Positions 1 through 14,648 of a stretch of 64,000 nucleotides of DNA are shown here, piece after piece. Every line of letters starts with the position of its first letter. Within the stretch, counting starts at the first letter, position 1. The stretch lies in NCBI GenBank assembly GCA_013398275.1, contig VZSE01014423.1, forward strand, positions 1 through 64,000. The letters are read 5' to 3'. The stretch is from Promerops cafer (Eukaryota > Chordata > Aves > Passeriformes > Nectariniidae). The notes beneath the pieces are model-generated. The model saw only the letters and a program-made list of their open reading frames with translations, made no database searches and had not been told where the DNA came from. The position numbers and the translations under genes are program-made.

Positions 1-3000
1 TCCCTCTTTTTTCCCTTCTCCCTTTTCTCCCTTGTCCCTCTCCTCCCATGCCTTGGTCCCCAGCTGTAGGTGCTGTGACGTTCCTTCCCACACAAACGTG
101 CGTGGCAATGGCAGGTAGCAGCACAGCGCTCATCTGCTGCTAATTTCAAATGTGTCTGTCACTCAAAAGCTGAAAATGCTGCTTTGCAAACAGCACCTCC
201 AGACAGGCTACACAGCAGGAAGCAAAGAGCCAGAAAAACCCTACCATCCACCTTCTGAGACCTTGGAAAGAAGGGTAATTTTATTATACTTGTTTGGTTT
301 AGAGTTTGACAGTATTTTTAGGCCTGAAGAACTCAGTGATAAACATTCAAATTCATCATTCTAACAGTTTTCAACTTTCACAGTAAATCATTTGTTTTAA
401 AGGTTGAATATGTCACATGGTAATAGCATCTAACCAGCAGCTATGAAATGTCTAAGGAATCAGAGGAGAGAGAGAAATCTCAAGCAAAAGATAATGACTG
501 GGACAGCAGAACACAAACAGTCCAAACAGACACGATGGGGGAAACTCCAAAACCTTAGATTTTACTTTGTATTTTTGGATCATGTTGTAACAACACAAAG
601 ATCATGCCTGTCATATAAACTTAATCTGAAACTTTTAGTCAGGCTTTGACTTATGGAAGAGCCGGAAGGAAATAGATGGTAAGACAATGGATCAAATTCT
701 GAACATGTTTGTATATGATGAACTGGAATTTTAAAATATATTTTTACTCATTTGTTTTGTTGTGGTACAGCACTAAAGCCCAACAAACAAATTTTTTTTT
801 TTTTCTTATTCAGTTTTTTTCTTTTCCCAGCCACATCCAGCTCCAGGCAGAAGAAGGACTTTAAAAAGATAGTTTAGCAGAAGGAAAACTTCTTGGAGAA
901 AAACCCTCCTCCTACGAATCTGACATATTTATCTGCTTTTGTGGAGAAGGCATTATTTGAAATTAAAAATACATCAAGCTATTGACTGAAATTTCTAGGA
1001 AAAATACACTTAACACTGAAAATGCACATCCTTTATATTATACACTAAGCCACAATGTCTTAGTAAAGTTTTTTCAAACATGCAGGTACATGTAAGGAGC
1101 TGGTTTTATATTGCACTGTACCTTGGGGAACCATCTCTTGTGCAAGACAAACTCCAACTTGAAAATGCAACCATTGCAGACTGTCAAGTTTTATTTCCAT
1201 ATTTTTGCTCACTTTGGGTAGGGAGAAAAACCCTAAATTCTTCATTATGTTATAAGATGTTGTAGTATAGGTAGGAAGAGTATTTCTACAATACAGACTA
1301 AAAGAATGAATTATACTAGCTTTGACACATGATAGAAGTTAGTGTATGAGGCCTGTTCTTACAGAATATATGGAATTCTAAGGTAGCTGCACTAAGGTCA
1401 CTGAAGTTTATAATTGTATGCAGCAGGAAAATACTAATATAATTAATTGAAATGAAATATTAACTATTGTATACCCTATTGTATTATTTGGAACTGAATG
1501 GGTTTTATAAAGTATAGCCACACTATCTGAGTGGTTTTGAGTTGCTGCTGTAAACAGATTATACCTTGTTAGGGCACTGTGGTTGAAATGCTGCTGTTCA
1601 CTAATGCTCTTTGTCGTGCCATGGACAGCAGGGTTCTGTCACCCTTCATTCCTGTTCCATGCAAGCTTCTGCAGAGGTGATCTCTGCACAAACCTGCTCA
1701 GCTTACAGAACTCCTAATGTGCAGACGAGCTACAACATGTGCTCTTTGCTGCATGGAGCTTGAGAATTACAAATAAAAACTCATGGCAGATCATGCAGTC
1801 TGGGATCAGTATAACCTTCTCCATAGCCACTAACAACTGAGAAAACCTAAACATAGTAAGGATAAAATAGTAGCTTTGTTTTCATCTATGATTCATTCAA
1901 TTTGGTCATACCAAATACAGACATATCTGAGTTCTGTCTTTTGGGGAAAATGTGAACTGAGACAAATTTGTCATTAAAGTAACACTGAAAGTTTTGAAGC
2001 AGTCAACATCTGGCAAATAAAAGTGGAAAAATTAAAGTTTTTTTTTTCCAAATAGTTTCATAGAAATGAAGACAAGAACTCTATTTTGGGGCATGGGGGA
2101 GAAGGGACTTTCAGGCCTCTGGTTAGAGAAAGAAAAGTATCATGAAGATATTGGTAGACTTTCCTTGTATCAAATCTTTCAAATTGATGAAGAAGCCCAA
2201 AATATTTAATTTAGGATACAAGAAGTGAAATACCTCAAAATAATAAGAGTATTGCTGGCAGCTTTCCACTGTGGACTACTGATGTCAAAGTGAATGATTG
2301 AGGTATCATGCCAGATTTTAGAAGTGAATGAAGCATATAAGAAACAAGTGACAGATAGGAACGGTTAATTTAGGACAAAGAAGTAAGAAGGAGCAAACTG
2401 ATACAGCATAACAATGTATAAAAACCAAGAAAAGTAATCTGGAGGTAGTTTTAGTGGTTCTGCTCTTTAATAACTGTATATAAAGGGTTTGGTTAGGACT
2501 GTTTTTCTGTGTTAGGTGTCCTGGAATCCTTTTTTGGAAGGTGTAGACAGAGGTCATAGAAGTCATAGCTGAATAGAACAAAATGGGAAGGAATATTAGT
2601 AGAGCAATCACCACTTTTAAGTGCTGCAAAGTGTGCCCTGAATCTGTCAGCAGGATTTCTGTTTTTGTTTTTCAGAAGAAAAAGTATAGCAAAACAGATC
2701 AAACCTAACATTTTTTGTCTGAGTCCCCATCAGTCACTAGAGGAAATGACAAACTCATTTTATGTGATTTTTATGGCTATCCCTTCCCCCTTTCCCTCAA
2801 TTCTGTTTTATTCATTAATTGCAATTCTCAGTTTTTGTTCCAGGCTTTTTAAGCTGGATTATCACCTTTTCATTCCAATATTCTCTCCTAGTTGCCTGTA
2901 GTTATCACTACCGTTTTATAACGGTTGATTTCATAACCTTTTGATCTGCTTTAGTACTTAACTACCTGTACTTTGTAACACAATAGTAATTATTTTTCCC

Positions 3001-4080
3001 TATGAAGAAATTGAGCTTTGTTTTCAAACTCCTGAAAATTCTAAATTTAAATGGCATAAACACTCATTAAACTCTAGTTATGGCCCAACTCAGTTAACTG
3101 TAGTACACACAAGGTATTTTCAAGAAGTAATTTAAAAATTACTTCTTTAAATGTACCGGGGGAGTTCATACAAGGTTGCAAATAGAAATTTCAAAGACAG
3201 AGAACATTTACATGAAGAATCCCAGTTAAAAAAACCCCAAACTGACTGAGAGGCAATCTGATTACATCAAAGATCCTATTTCTCAGCAACCACAGTAGAT
3301 ATTTATGTTATTTGTTGAGGTAAATATTCACTTTAACTTAAATGATGCAGGCATATAGCTGTTCATCTTTCACTTTTCTGTTGTGTTTTAGGTCCTAATA
3401 ATGTTTTTGGTGAAATGCTCCCAACATTTGTCAGTAAGCCTTCTCCTTGGCCTTTTCCTTTATTTTCACCATGCTGCAGATGACTGTTTTCTGATTCGGC
3501 TTTTTTTTTTTTTTTTTTTTTTAACTGAAAAAAAGACTGTTTACAGTGTTACTGAATAGATTTAAGACCTTCAAAAAATCTCATGGATGTGATTGCTATA
3601 CCACCATTGCTCCTACCCTAGCATGGGTTTAACTGTGAACTCCCAGGAGAAGAATTAGTGAAGAATTAGTGACCAGAAATGTCTGTTTCTAAATTTTTGC
3701 TGTTTAGAATGAATGATGCTTTGGGACTAAAGCTCGGTTTAGAAGGTTGGTGTTCATGTTTCAGTATAATGCTCTCATGGTTAAGCCACATCAAGTTGAG
3801 CACTAAGCTTTGAACCTGAGATAGCACAAGTAAATCCTCATGTCAGCACTTGCCAATCACAGTATACAGTTCCAGAAAAATACAAGTGGAATCTATGGAA
3901 GATAGAGAAACTTTTCACCAAAGAGAAGCTATGTCAGCAACTCCAGGAAATGGCTTTTGAAATATGATTGCACCCAAAGGGAAAGGACAGTCATTAGTAC
4001 ATTGTGCTTTACAAAGCCAAGGGAGCTAACTCTCAAGCAACAGGTGCATTACCTGCCATGGCTTATTGTTAATTTATTAT
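1..4080. other. Intergenic, AT-rich, no gene recognised
   Basis: Only short ORFs (about 100 codons or fewer) occur, on both strands, and none resembles a protein family I know. The first ~50 bases are a pyrimidine-rich C/T tract. There is a 22-base T run at 3,501-3,522 and a small 12-base direct repeat around 3,651-3,672. If gene order is as in other vertebrates, this would be part of the interval between LHX9 and NEK7. That is inference, since no LHX9 exon is visible. Confidence 0.6.
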
Positions 4081-4690
4081 CACAGAACCATGGAAGACCC
4101 AGTTGGAAGGGACCTGAAGTGTTGTCTGGTCCAGACACTTTTGGCAAAAGCCAAGACAAGATGACCCAGCCAAAATCTTTATTGGGGAATCCATCACTTC
4201 CCTGGGGAGATTATTCCAATGGCTGATTGCTCTCATTGTGAAAAATATTCCTCTTGTGTCCAATTGGAATTGACCCAGGAGTAACTTGTACCTATTACCC
4301 CTCCTCTTTTCCATGTGACTCCTTGTAAAAAGGGAGTCTCCAACTTCTTGTAGTCAAGTCTTGTAGTCCTTTAAGTACAAGGAACCAAGGTCTCTCCTAA
4401 ACCTTCTTTCCTCAAGGCTGAATAAATACAGGCATCTCAGCCTCTCCTTATGGGAGGCTTCCTAGTCCTTGGATCATCTTTGTTGCCCTTCTCAGGACCC
4501 TGCCCAGCCTATCCCCATCTTGTTTTATGGTGGGAAGCAAAGCTGAACGCAGCATCCCAGCTGTGGCCTGGCAAGCACAGAGTAGAGTGGGATCATGCCT
4601 TCTTTATCTCTGCTCGTGATGCCCTTGTTGATGCAACCCAGCACCCTGTTTGCTCTCCCTGCTGCAGCAAGGCTTGCTGTCATTCAGGTT
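4081..4690 (-). mobile_element. CR1-type LINE fragment, 3' end, old and decayed
   Basis: Read on the minus strand, this matches the familiar 3' part of sauropsid CR1 retrotransposons. A partly open frame at 4,069-4,314 keeps the C-terminal ORF2 signature, with HWNNLPREV at about 4,195-4,221 (family pattern HWNRLPREV). Upstream (4,320-4,690) the minus strand keeps pieces resembling KMIQGL and the SLEERR-type segment, but in several frames broken by stops and indels. The + strand edge near 4,081-4,115 has the degenerate CR1 end followed by the typical TTGGAAGGGACC. The element is 5'-truncated, as usual for CR1, and too damaged to be mobile. The exact subfamily cannot be assigned by eye. Confidence 0.85.
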
Positions 4691-7600
4691 ATGAATAAAA
4701 ATATAGGCAACCTATTTCCTGGATTTACTTTCTGTACAAAATAATAAAAAAAAGGGCAAACAACAAAGGAAAGGCAAATTGTCCTGAAAGAAACCACAAC
4801 TGAATGCTATTTTTTCAGAACAGTGGTACTAACTGCAAGAATAGAAGAGAAAAATAAGAGTGGTTTCTGATGTCTTTAAAAAAGAGTTGCCTGGAAGATT
4901 TTTGGAAATTAAAAGTAGGCAGAAAATATATAAGGCTCAGCTACCTGCTAAAACTTGTCAACTCTTAATTTTATATCTGTTGTTGATCACACTGCAGGAC
5001 TTGATAATATGTTTATGATCATGTCACTGCAGTGGAAGAGGCAAAGTTAAATTGTCATGTCTAGTCAAGTCAAGGTCCTGGTCTTTCATGTATATTTGAT
5101 GATAAACAGTCCCACTGAAGCCTGGCTGGTGTATTGCAGCAGTACTCTTACAGCAGGGTTTGTGATTCTTTGCTGCCTCAGGCATAATCTATATCTCTCA
5201 AGTTGTTTTAAACCAAGTAGAGTTAAAATTATACAGACTTTTAACAAAAGAGTAGTTTCATCTGTAATCCTGGTTTTGTCTTAAGGGTTATCATTTTGCA
5301 TTTTGTTTAGCAACTGAGTAAGAGAAGCTGTGCCAATAACTGCCAGGTACTGGCAAATAATTACTTGGCATTCAAGTCAAGTAAACATTTTGTACATTAT
5401 AAAATTATTTAGCAATTAAATTTCAAAGTAGCTTATGATCTGTGGTGTTAACCTCAGCTTGCTAGCTTGCTTGCTTGCTTGCTTGCTTGCTTCCTTCCTT
5501 TCCTTCCTTCCTTCCTTCCTTCCCCTTACATGATAAAACTTAGTAAGTGTAATTTAAAATGTACTTTTATGTTCTGTTTGTAACTATCCCCCTGCCATTA
5601 ATATAGAAGTTGCCATATTGCTGCAATGAAACCAGACAAGATTCCTCAGACCTAAATACATTCAATGCTAAAGTTCAAGATGAAACCTACTTTAATAAAG
5701 GGCTGTAAATATTAGTTGCTAATTATTTTTTGTGAATTCAGTTTTTTTTTGATGAAAGAATAAACATATACACCCATTTCAGCTGCATACAATAGGCCAT
5801 TCTCATTTGCCCTTACTGAGCTATGCATATTCATGCTCCCAGCAGTTCAGTATGTACTCCTATCATTACCTCCCCACAGATCTGTCTTGATTCTATCTCG
5901 AGTTTCACTCCAAACAGCAGGTTTGGAGCTAGAAAACTTCATATGATAAAGATCTTCCTGCTGTATATGTTGCAGTTGTAAATATGCCTTTGAAACAGTT
6001 TTGGAGGTGAGGAAATATTTGTCTTACCTATAGCTGTATTTTTTGAATGATTTCACAAATGATTTCTGAGATCTTTTCTATTATTTAATGAAGAAGTTTT
6101 TATCCATTTAAAGCCAAGAACCACCTGATTGGGAAAATATGTAGCTGAATTGCTGAGCAGATGAATTAACACAGTTAAGTATTCTTTTGGAGAGTCACCA
6201 GAAATGCTTCAGAGTCTTCCAAGATCTTGATTCTTAGCTTAATACCTAATTTTCAGTCTCAAGAAGGCATGTGAAGTTGTCATTAACTTTTACTGTGAAA
6301 ATGTTTTGCAAATTGAGAGCTGCACAAATAACAGTGGTGGTAGCTCCCTCCAAGTGATGACAAGTCCTGAGTAGAGTTGCAGCTTTACTCAAATATTGGA
6401 ATGATAAATGTGCTGGATTCACAGTCACAGGAATAGCTTGTAAGTGCAAGTAAGGAAAAATACACTTTTTCAAACCACTTGGCACTGATAACACAGCTAA
6501 GAAGCAAATTCTCCAAGCCTGAGTGTCACCTGCATAATCCTTGTGGTCATTTTCTCCAGAGGAACTTCTAGGAAAAGGCAGTCAAGTATTAGTGTGGAAG
6601 TGCAGTAAGATATAGAACTTACCTTTCTGATAATGCCATTTATGCAGACTTTATCCTGTCTGCAGCCTATTCCTGCCCCAGTGCTCCAGGGAAATGTTTC
6701 GGGTTTGCTGTCCACCATCACTTGCTGTTGGAAATGGGTGCTTTGTCCTAGTGGCTCTGTGCTCATCTTGGTGGTAAATGTAGTCTTCCTCCCCTTTTAT
6801 CTTCCCATCCTTTGCCTTGGATTCTCTGACACCTAAACTGATAGCTCTGATTTTCCAGTCTCCTGGGAAAGCCCTTTTCTTTCTCTCCTTCATGGAAAAA
6901 TGACACCGCAGCTGTAGGGGAAAGTCGTGTGGATTTGCTCTGGAAGACCTCGGTTTCCTCTCAGGACATTTCCCATTCACACCCCAAGGTGTGAGCAGGC
7001 AATTGTCCAGCTGTGCTTCCCTGCCCCAGTCCTGACAGCCTGGAGATGCTCTGGCTTTCCACGGACCAGTCTGTGGGGAAGGGAAACACCTATTTCATGT
7101 GGTGCAGGCCAGGCTGAGCCAATTGCTGGGATCTTGAGAGCATGTGTGTGTTTAAAGTGAGTGTGAATATTTCACAGTAGAATATGAAAGGTCTACTTTG
7201 TGGTCTTTTAAAAATATTTCTGGCACAGCAAAACAAGTAAGATGGGAGACAGGCTTTTTGCATGGGATTACTTGGTGCCAGTGCAGAACTTTGCCAAGTT
7301 TTTGGTTAAGTTGGAAAGTATATTTCCCTGATTATGATGAGGCGAGACGCTCTTTAAATAGAAAATAAATTTTACTGCCATCTGCAGAGCTATCTGATGA
7401 ATTAAATGAGGAGTTACAAAACTCTTCTGTTGGCCCCTTTGGAATAAGCCGTTTTATAAATGGATTTTATAAATCCAGAACAGGATTTTTAAATATGCCT
7501 CCTTCAAAATTTACCACAAAATATCTTGTTACGTGGTGGCAATCTTGGTCAGATTTCTCCCAGTTTGAGATAAAATTATTCTGCTGTGTTGCTATGAGAT

Positions 7601-10600
7601 TTAAACCCCACATCTCTGTACTTGTCATTTATTTTGAAGAGTTTGAGATGCTTCAGGTGTTGGCATTCATATATCATCCATCAAATATAGCAAAAATCCC
7701 ACTTTATCGCCAGAAACCTTGTGTCATACTCAGGTTTAACAAGCAACCTCACGAATTAAAACAAGAGCTTAGGTACACCAGCAGCTATAAACATCTGTTT
7801 AAACATGTTAGGGATTATTAGGCTGTACCACAGCCTTGTTAACTTGAAGTGTGAGCCAGGATTGCAGTCCAAAGCAAGCATAAGAACTGCGATGTAGCAA
7901 AAAAAGAAGGGAAAACCTCGAATTTGCAGAGTGAAGATTAATTGGACATATACAATAAGTACACACAAGCTTTTAAACTTTCATTCAAAACTACTCCAGC
8001 CATAAAAACACAGCTGTTCAAGCTAACTAAGCATTATAGGTCTAGACCTGCAAATGAGCACATGAATGGTATTAGAAATTAAAATCTGCAGTAAAAGTCT
8101 TTGGGTATACTTTGTCACATCTATACACAGATTATTGGAAATAATGCCAAGTTCAGAGTCAGATGTTGGTTTTCATCATAAATGAAATCCAAAATCATAT
8201 GATTGAATAAAAATTAGTCTTGGATTCTCAAACTTCCAATATAATGGTGTGGGATTAGGGAACCTGAGAGACAGTGAGAATGATTAGTTTTTTGTGCAGA
8301 AAGATACCCAGAAATGTTCTTTTTAGAAAAGACAAGAACAACACATCTGTTTCATCCTAGCTCTTCTCCAGTATGCTTTATGCCTTAACCATAATTGAAA
8401 AAACCTTTGCCAAAGTCTTTACTTCATCCAAGCAAAATCCCACGATGGGTGGCATTATCCTTCTGAAAATGGCAGGGGTCCTTCCTTTAAATCTTTTCCT
8501 CTCTGGACTCCTTGATTTTGTGTTGTCTAAGCTCTTTTCATAAACCAGGGAATCTGTCTTTTTGCAATTGCTGCTGTGCAGGTGACATGCAGATCCATCT
8601 TCTCATTCTTTCATCTTCACACCCGTTTCCCTCCATGCAAACCATGGCTTTAGCCATTCTGACATGACCTTATGGTTGTTTGGATTTCAGTTTGTGTGTA
8701 AGATGACTAAACCCCTTAGTGTTTTCATCATGTTGTTCCTTTCCTCCTTTTTAATAACTGTGAACAAAATTAAACTTTCTCACTTGTGCAGTAATTATTT
8801 TATCATCATCTCTTTGTGATCTGCAGATTTAGGTGATTTGCAGTGTTTTCCATAACTGATATTTCTCTTTTTTGATTTATTCACACAGCTAGAACATATA
8901 ATTCAAATATTCAATTGTGTCAATATCCTTTTCAGTTCTGTCGTGTTTATGTCTGCTCAATGTCCTGTTAAATGTTTTTCATTCTCATTTTGTTCACATG
9001 ACTCAAATCTTTAAATCCACCTAACTTCATTTTTCACTCTCACCACGTGCTGCCTACTTCCATAACTTTCAAGTTCCACCATTGGTCAATCTTCAGGTAG
9101 TTCCTAGTTTTAAATGAGATCATGAAAGCAATTTCTATTTGTCAAATACAGCCAGATATTGCATATAACTAATATACATACTTCTCTGTTATTCAGAGTC
9201 ACGTGTTAGAGAACCTGGGTGTTTTGCTGCAGTGTAGGACTTCAAACAGGATGGGTAGAATAATGTTTAGAATATATGAGACAATAAAAAAATAGGTATG
9301 AGAACATTATTAGAGTATCTTGTAGTGAAAACTGTTTGAATTTAAGAAATTGAAGGAAAATAGTACAAGTAAGCATTTCACACTTCTTAGTGTGTCTATA
9401 TTGGGATGATAAAGAAGCACAACAACCAGACACTAAAAATGCTAGAAATCTACCATTCATATCTGGGAGTGCCAGTGGAAAGAATACAGACAAATCACTG
9501 TCACAGAAATATGCCTAAGCAGTTTGCCAAGAAGCAAATTTTGCTGCAAAGTTTTTAAATGATTCAGTGTATCCTCTGGTTTGAGAGAATTACTTTTTAT
9601 CTTGTTCCTGTGTGTCAAGTTATCTATTCTATTTTTAAAAAATGTCATTTTTCTTATCAGGAGAGAAAACTCTTCCTTAAGTGCTGGAAGAATGAATAAC
9701 TTACAGAATTGCCTGTTTTCTAAACACATGGGTTGGAAGGATGAGTATTTGAAGGGACCAGCCTCGGAAAGACTTTTAGCTGTACTTGCCACTTCAAAAA
9801 TTCAATTAGTGACTACAGAAATATTCTGGACTGTAATTCTTCATGTAGATGTCTATTGATGCCTTTTGGCTGGCTAGTGTTTTGAAAGAGTGTAAGGCAA
9901 TTTGTGAGAGCTGTATCTACCCACAGTGTCTAAAAGAAGGTACACGGAAGCCCTTGAAGCATCTAAATCCCATCTGATCTTTGTGCCTCAGTCTTTGCTT
10001 TCCTCCCTGCACTCATGAAGGGGCTAACTTTCAACAAAAGACTGCTTTGCCTTTCTCCTCCCATTTAAAATTAATATTGACATTTGAAAACAATAGCAGC
10101 CGTTCTGATGCAAATGACACTGCTGCAAAGGATGTTCACAGCTCGTAACAGGATGGTTCCAATTTGATTTTTCTAGCTGGTGTCAGTGTGACAGATACAT
10201 GACAATTGTGGGAGAATGTGGCCAGTTTTCCTCCAAAAGCCTGACTGGCACATCTGAACAGTTGCTCAAACATGACAACAGTCAGAATCTAGATAAAACT
10301 TTGTGCTTTCAATTCTCAAAATGTGTATATTTGGAAAAAAGCTCCACCCAACTCAACAACATACAATCCCACCACATTCTGTGTGTAACAAATGATTTTG
10401 TAAATAAAAATTAACTACCTGCTAGCAGGGGGTGATTAGCTCACCTAATCTTCACCAAAAAAATTAAAATAGCTTCTTTAGAGATGAGAGCATCTCAAGA
10501 AATTTTTTGGAAAACAGATCTTATCTCCAGTGCAAATCTCATTTACCTTCAAGAACTCAGATACTAAAAATAGCACTGATTTTCACAGGAAGTTAATGTG

Positions 10601-12630
10601 GTTATTCTAATACAACCTTCAGAAAAACTGAAGTGTGGTTACTCTCTACATAGCAGTAGAATTGGACCAGGAAATACAGAAACAAATATATGAATAGTAT
10701 TTCAGCCTGAGACATGCAACACATTGTCATTTGCTGAATTTAGCAGTGGGATGCTGAAAACCCCTCTCTGCCCATGCCATGCCTGAGCAATGAGATTTGT
10801 TTGATTTGCACCCATAAATTCAAGATAAAAGATGAGTTTGTCTCTCCTAGAAAATAAAATAAAAAATACAGCAGAACATTATTCAAAGAAGGTATTAAAG
10901 ACAAACAGGAAAATGGCAAAACCACTGCTGCTTAGAGTGATGCATTTGACAATTCTGAACTGACAGGTTGAATTAATGCTTGGGTTTTTTGTTTTTTTTT
11001 TAGCAGTTAATTCAGTTCTTGCTTTGTTTTGAAATTTAATAATCTAAGCATGTTTAAAAATTTAATGACAGATATTTTATACTCAAATTTAAATACAGGA
11101 AAGCAATGACAAGTGCTCTAGTACAAAAATAACACACCTCCTTTCAACACCTATAGTCTAATGTACAAATTATAGAATGTATGGTAGAATATTGGTTTTT
11201 TTGTTCATAGTGGTACAAAGTTTTGCAGAATTGCAGAAACCTTCAACTGTTGATAAATTTTAACAGGCATAACATAAAATTTTTCAGTATTAGGCTCCAT
11301 CCTTCATGAAACTTCTCCTTCACTGTGATATCTACAATAAATAGGCCAGTTTTGGGGCTGCTCATATAGTGATATCACATAGTACCTTGTGTATCAAAAA
11401 TCTGGATTTTTTCTCCCAAGCACCTGTGCGCCTCTCTTAGAACTTTTTTGACTTAACAACGAGGATCATTTCTCTTCTGCACAGACCCTGGCACCGTCGG
11501 CCACAGCAAGTACTTGCAGTTTCTATGGTAACATAACAGCTATTGAAGAATGTTGCAGTCTAAAGAGCAGGATTTAGAAAAAACATGGCATAAAACCATA
11601 ATATAATACCAGTTTCCTTTCTTACAGAGCACTCTTCTGGTTTTTGCTTCTGGTAGCCACCATGTAGTAATCACGAATTCATCTTTGGATTTCAAGTAGG
11701 ATGGCGCAGGTTAGTGCTGAGTGTGTGAATTAAGAGTGAATTAAAGAAAAATAAGGAAGCAAGACTTTCCTGGAAGCACGTATCGTGGTACTGAACTTGT
11801 TGTAATTGATAGCTCAGTGAAATGGAGCAATAGGTTATTAAAGGAATCCTGGGTTTCTTAATTCTCATGTTAAGTAAAGGGGGAAAAGAGACTTGCATGG
11901 AAGAAACCAGGATCAGGGTGAAGAAAAGATTTGTATTAACAAATGTGCATTTTTTTCTTTGCCTTTATCATACATGGGAATTCTTCCCCTCTGCCACCCC
12001 TGCAGATCATTTGCTCATTCCACACTTCATTGTGGCCTACTCAGGAAGTCATCTCAGATGTTTGCTAATGAACTTCAGATGCTGTTGCCCACCGTCACAA
12101 TTTCTGCCCTTGTATAGTTAAACCACCAAGAATATTTTCATTGCCAAACTCAGAACAGACACAATATATTCCTGTATGCTCTGGTGCTGGGAAGAAGATA
12201 CTGCGTAGAAAAGACTTTAAAATGAATATAATGAGGAATATGCAGAGGAAAATATGGTGCATATTTAAATTGCAACTCCAACAACAAAGCAAAATTGAAA
12301 ACAAAACAGAAAGGATGTTTGCAATATGTCACCCTAAAGGATACCTTTGAGTTGAAATATTAAAAGCATTCTCAGTAACAGCAGACTACGCCAGTTTAAA
12401 ACAAAGCCCAAATTTGTCATACCTCAGCAGCTCAGAGTGCAGTATTCAAAGCAATTCCACACTATTCAAATGTTGTCCAAACTTGTGATCTGCTTTTCTT
12501 CTTCCTTTTTCCTAACCTCTCTCCTCCCTCTTCCAAATGCCTCACATTATCTGGGTTCCAATAAATGCTGTTGGTCTGTCTGACGTGTGCCTAGTCAGGG
12601 GATAAGGGAAAAATGTTAAATCTGTTTTTG
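4691..12630. other. Intergenic, no gene recognised
   Basis: About 8 kb of AT-rich unique sequence. The longest open frames are 108-111 codons (7,495-7,821 plus; 6,651-6,980 minus; 9,457-9,792 minus). They look like chance ORFs: no recognisable motif, no splice-site context, and overlapping frames on both strands. Segments of higher complexity that could be conserved non-coding elements lie around 7,300-7,560 and 10,060-10,240. The only clear repeat is the compound microsatellite at 5,459-5,524. Confidence 0.55.
5459..5524. repeat. Compound microsatellite (TTGC)n-(TTCC)n
   Basis: A run of TTGC/CTTG tetranucleotides (about 5,466-5,491) passes directly into TTCC/CCTT tetranucleotides (about 5,491-5,524) with one interruption. 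Such a transition usually arises when a point mutation in one array is itself amplified by slippage. It is likely to be length-polymorphic. Confidence 0.95.
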
Positions 12631-14648
12631 TGTACTTTTGTTTTATGATCAAAAAATTGCTTTCCTCTCTATGGTGAATGGGATTTAATCAAATATATGG
12701 ATAAATAAACACACCCTCCTATCTATGAAAGGTTGCTTTGCTTTAAAATTATGATTTAACAGATCCTTTATAGCTATAATTCGTTTGCACCTAGAAACTG
12801 AAGTAGGGCCCTCACCATGCTAAACAGTTTATGAACGCATAGAATTAAAACTTGGAGTGCCCAGAGCTTGGAGATTTACTGCTGACTGCAGCACATCAAG
12901 GATTTCACCTGTGAAAAAACCATTCCCTGCCACAAAAACCCCACCCTTGTAATGAGTCAGGCAGATTCACAAGGGCAGCAGAGGAGGCAAAGTGGCTCGT
13001 GGCCGTGAGGCAGACCAGGCACGGAGCACAGAGCGGGTCCTTCTGTCTCCTGCCACAGCGCAGTGCCCCGGGCACGCTGCCTCCACACATAATCCACTAC
13101 TGAATCTTCCCAGTGCCCCTGCAGAGACTGCCTCAATGAGCCTGCATTAAGTCCTTTGCTGATTCCAGGGCTGATCCAGCTTGCTTAGACCTTCTTGGGT
13201 ATCTCTCTGCTATGTCCCAGCCCACCTGTTTTCTTTCTTCTGGGAATCCATAAGGAGTTGCCTGTTTTGAAAAGTGATTCCTGGAAGGAAGGCTTGATCT
13301 GGAGCCAGGATGCTATAAAGTTCCCTTCCCAAAGACCTGAACAGGACAAGAGAAAGATGACTGCTCACCAAAGTCATGGTGAAGAGTGTGGACAGTGCTG
13401 TTGATCACAAAGACTTGTGGGGATCTGGGGGACAGGACTAACCTTTAATGCAGGGGACTCTCCTGGGCAGGGAGATCCATCACAGACTTCCACTGGACCA
13501 TCCATCCAGGCTTCCCAAAGCAAGAGAAATCCCATGGAAAAAAACCATACAGCACATAATCAAAAGGTGGATCTTAAGTACTTCCAAGCTTGTTTTTACC
13601 ACACTGAAACCTAGGACAGTTACGACAAGAAACTGCTCCTGGAATTTGTATCCTTTTCATTACAGAATTTGCAGAATCATTGTTTTGGCAGCCAACAAAT
13701 ATATTATGGAGGATTTTCTCCTTGGAGTTATTTTCCTGTTAAAAATGCAAATACAAGACAACACAAATGAAAGTGGGAAAAACTAAGGTGTCACTGTGCT
13801 AGCTTCATTCTGGGCTTAGACTACACTTTACCCTCTTCAATCACTTTGGAAATACCCAGTTCTGATATGAAGTGACTGGTATGGCTGGGCTGTTACACCA
13901 AGTTTTTCAGGTAGCCTGGAGTGCTGACAGGTGGAGTGTGCATAAGTGGATTTCACAGGCACTAACAATCAAAATGACTTAAAGTTTTAAAAGGCTTTTT
14001 AGTTAAACAGACTAAATGATAGTTTTGAGGAAGGTAAACTTGGGCTACAGATGTCTGTCTTTTTTTCCTTGACAGTTTAAAACTCAGGAACCAGTACAAG
14101 GAAAGTTTGTTCCTCTTCATGGTAGCATGAACCTCTTTCAGTCATCCTCAGTTTCTACCTTATTGAGAATTCCTTTTCTGTAATTTATATAACTACTTCT
14201 AATTCTAGAAATGTTTGAGAAATATACTTGTGATGTACTCTAGCTACTCCTACTTCTCATTCCCAATATCCAGGAGATGGAGTTTGGCAGGTCACTGCTT
14301 ATGACCTGCCTGCAGGTTTTTGCCAGTGGCAGCTGGAGGTCAGATGCATGGGATATTTCTTTTTGGGAAGGTGAATTGTCAAAGTCCAAATAAAAACATA
14401 TGTTTAGATCTATTTCTATGATATAAATGCAATATTTTAAATAAAGAAATCCTAAATATCTTCCTATTTAGGAATCTTAATTAATTTCCTTTATTCTTGA
14501 GTGATCCACACGAGGATCGAGGATTATTCTGCTATAGGTAGACTGGAAAAACATTCTGGAGACAAACTCTAAGCAAGCATAAGTATGCAATTTTCCTAAA
14601 ATTTAGCTTGAGCTGTTTAGTATCTGATATGCAAAATGAGAAGTGGAG
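12631..14648 (+). repeat. Direct duplicate, copy 1 (~2.0 kb)
   Basis: This sequence recurs at 14,657-16,667 in the same orientation, offset by 2,026 bases at the start and 2,019 near the end. The difference is a 7-base insertion near 14,517 in this copy. Over the first ~1.3 kb I saw a single substitution (T at 12,722, C in copy 2). About ten differences cluster in the last ~700 bases. The copy ends exactly at the 8-base N gap. It contains no recognisable gene. The 61-112 codon ORFs inside (for example 12,905-13,090 minus and 13,448-13,786 plus) repeat identically in copy 2 because the DNA does. This is probably an assembly duplication of one locus. Confidence 0.95.
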
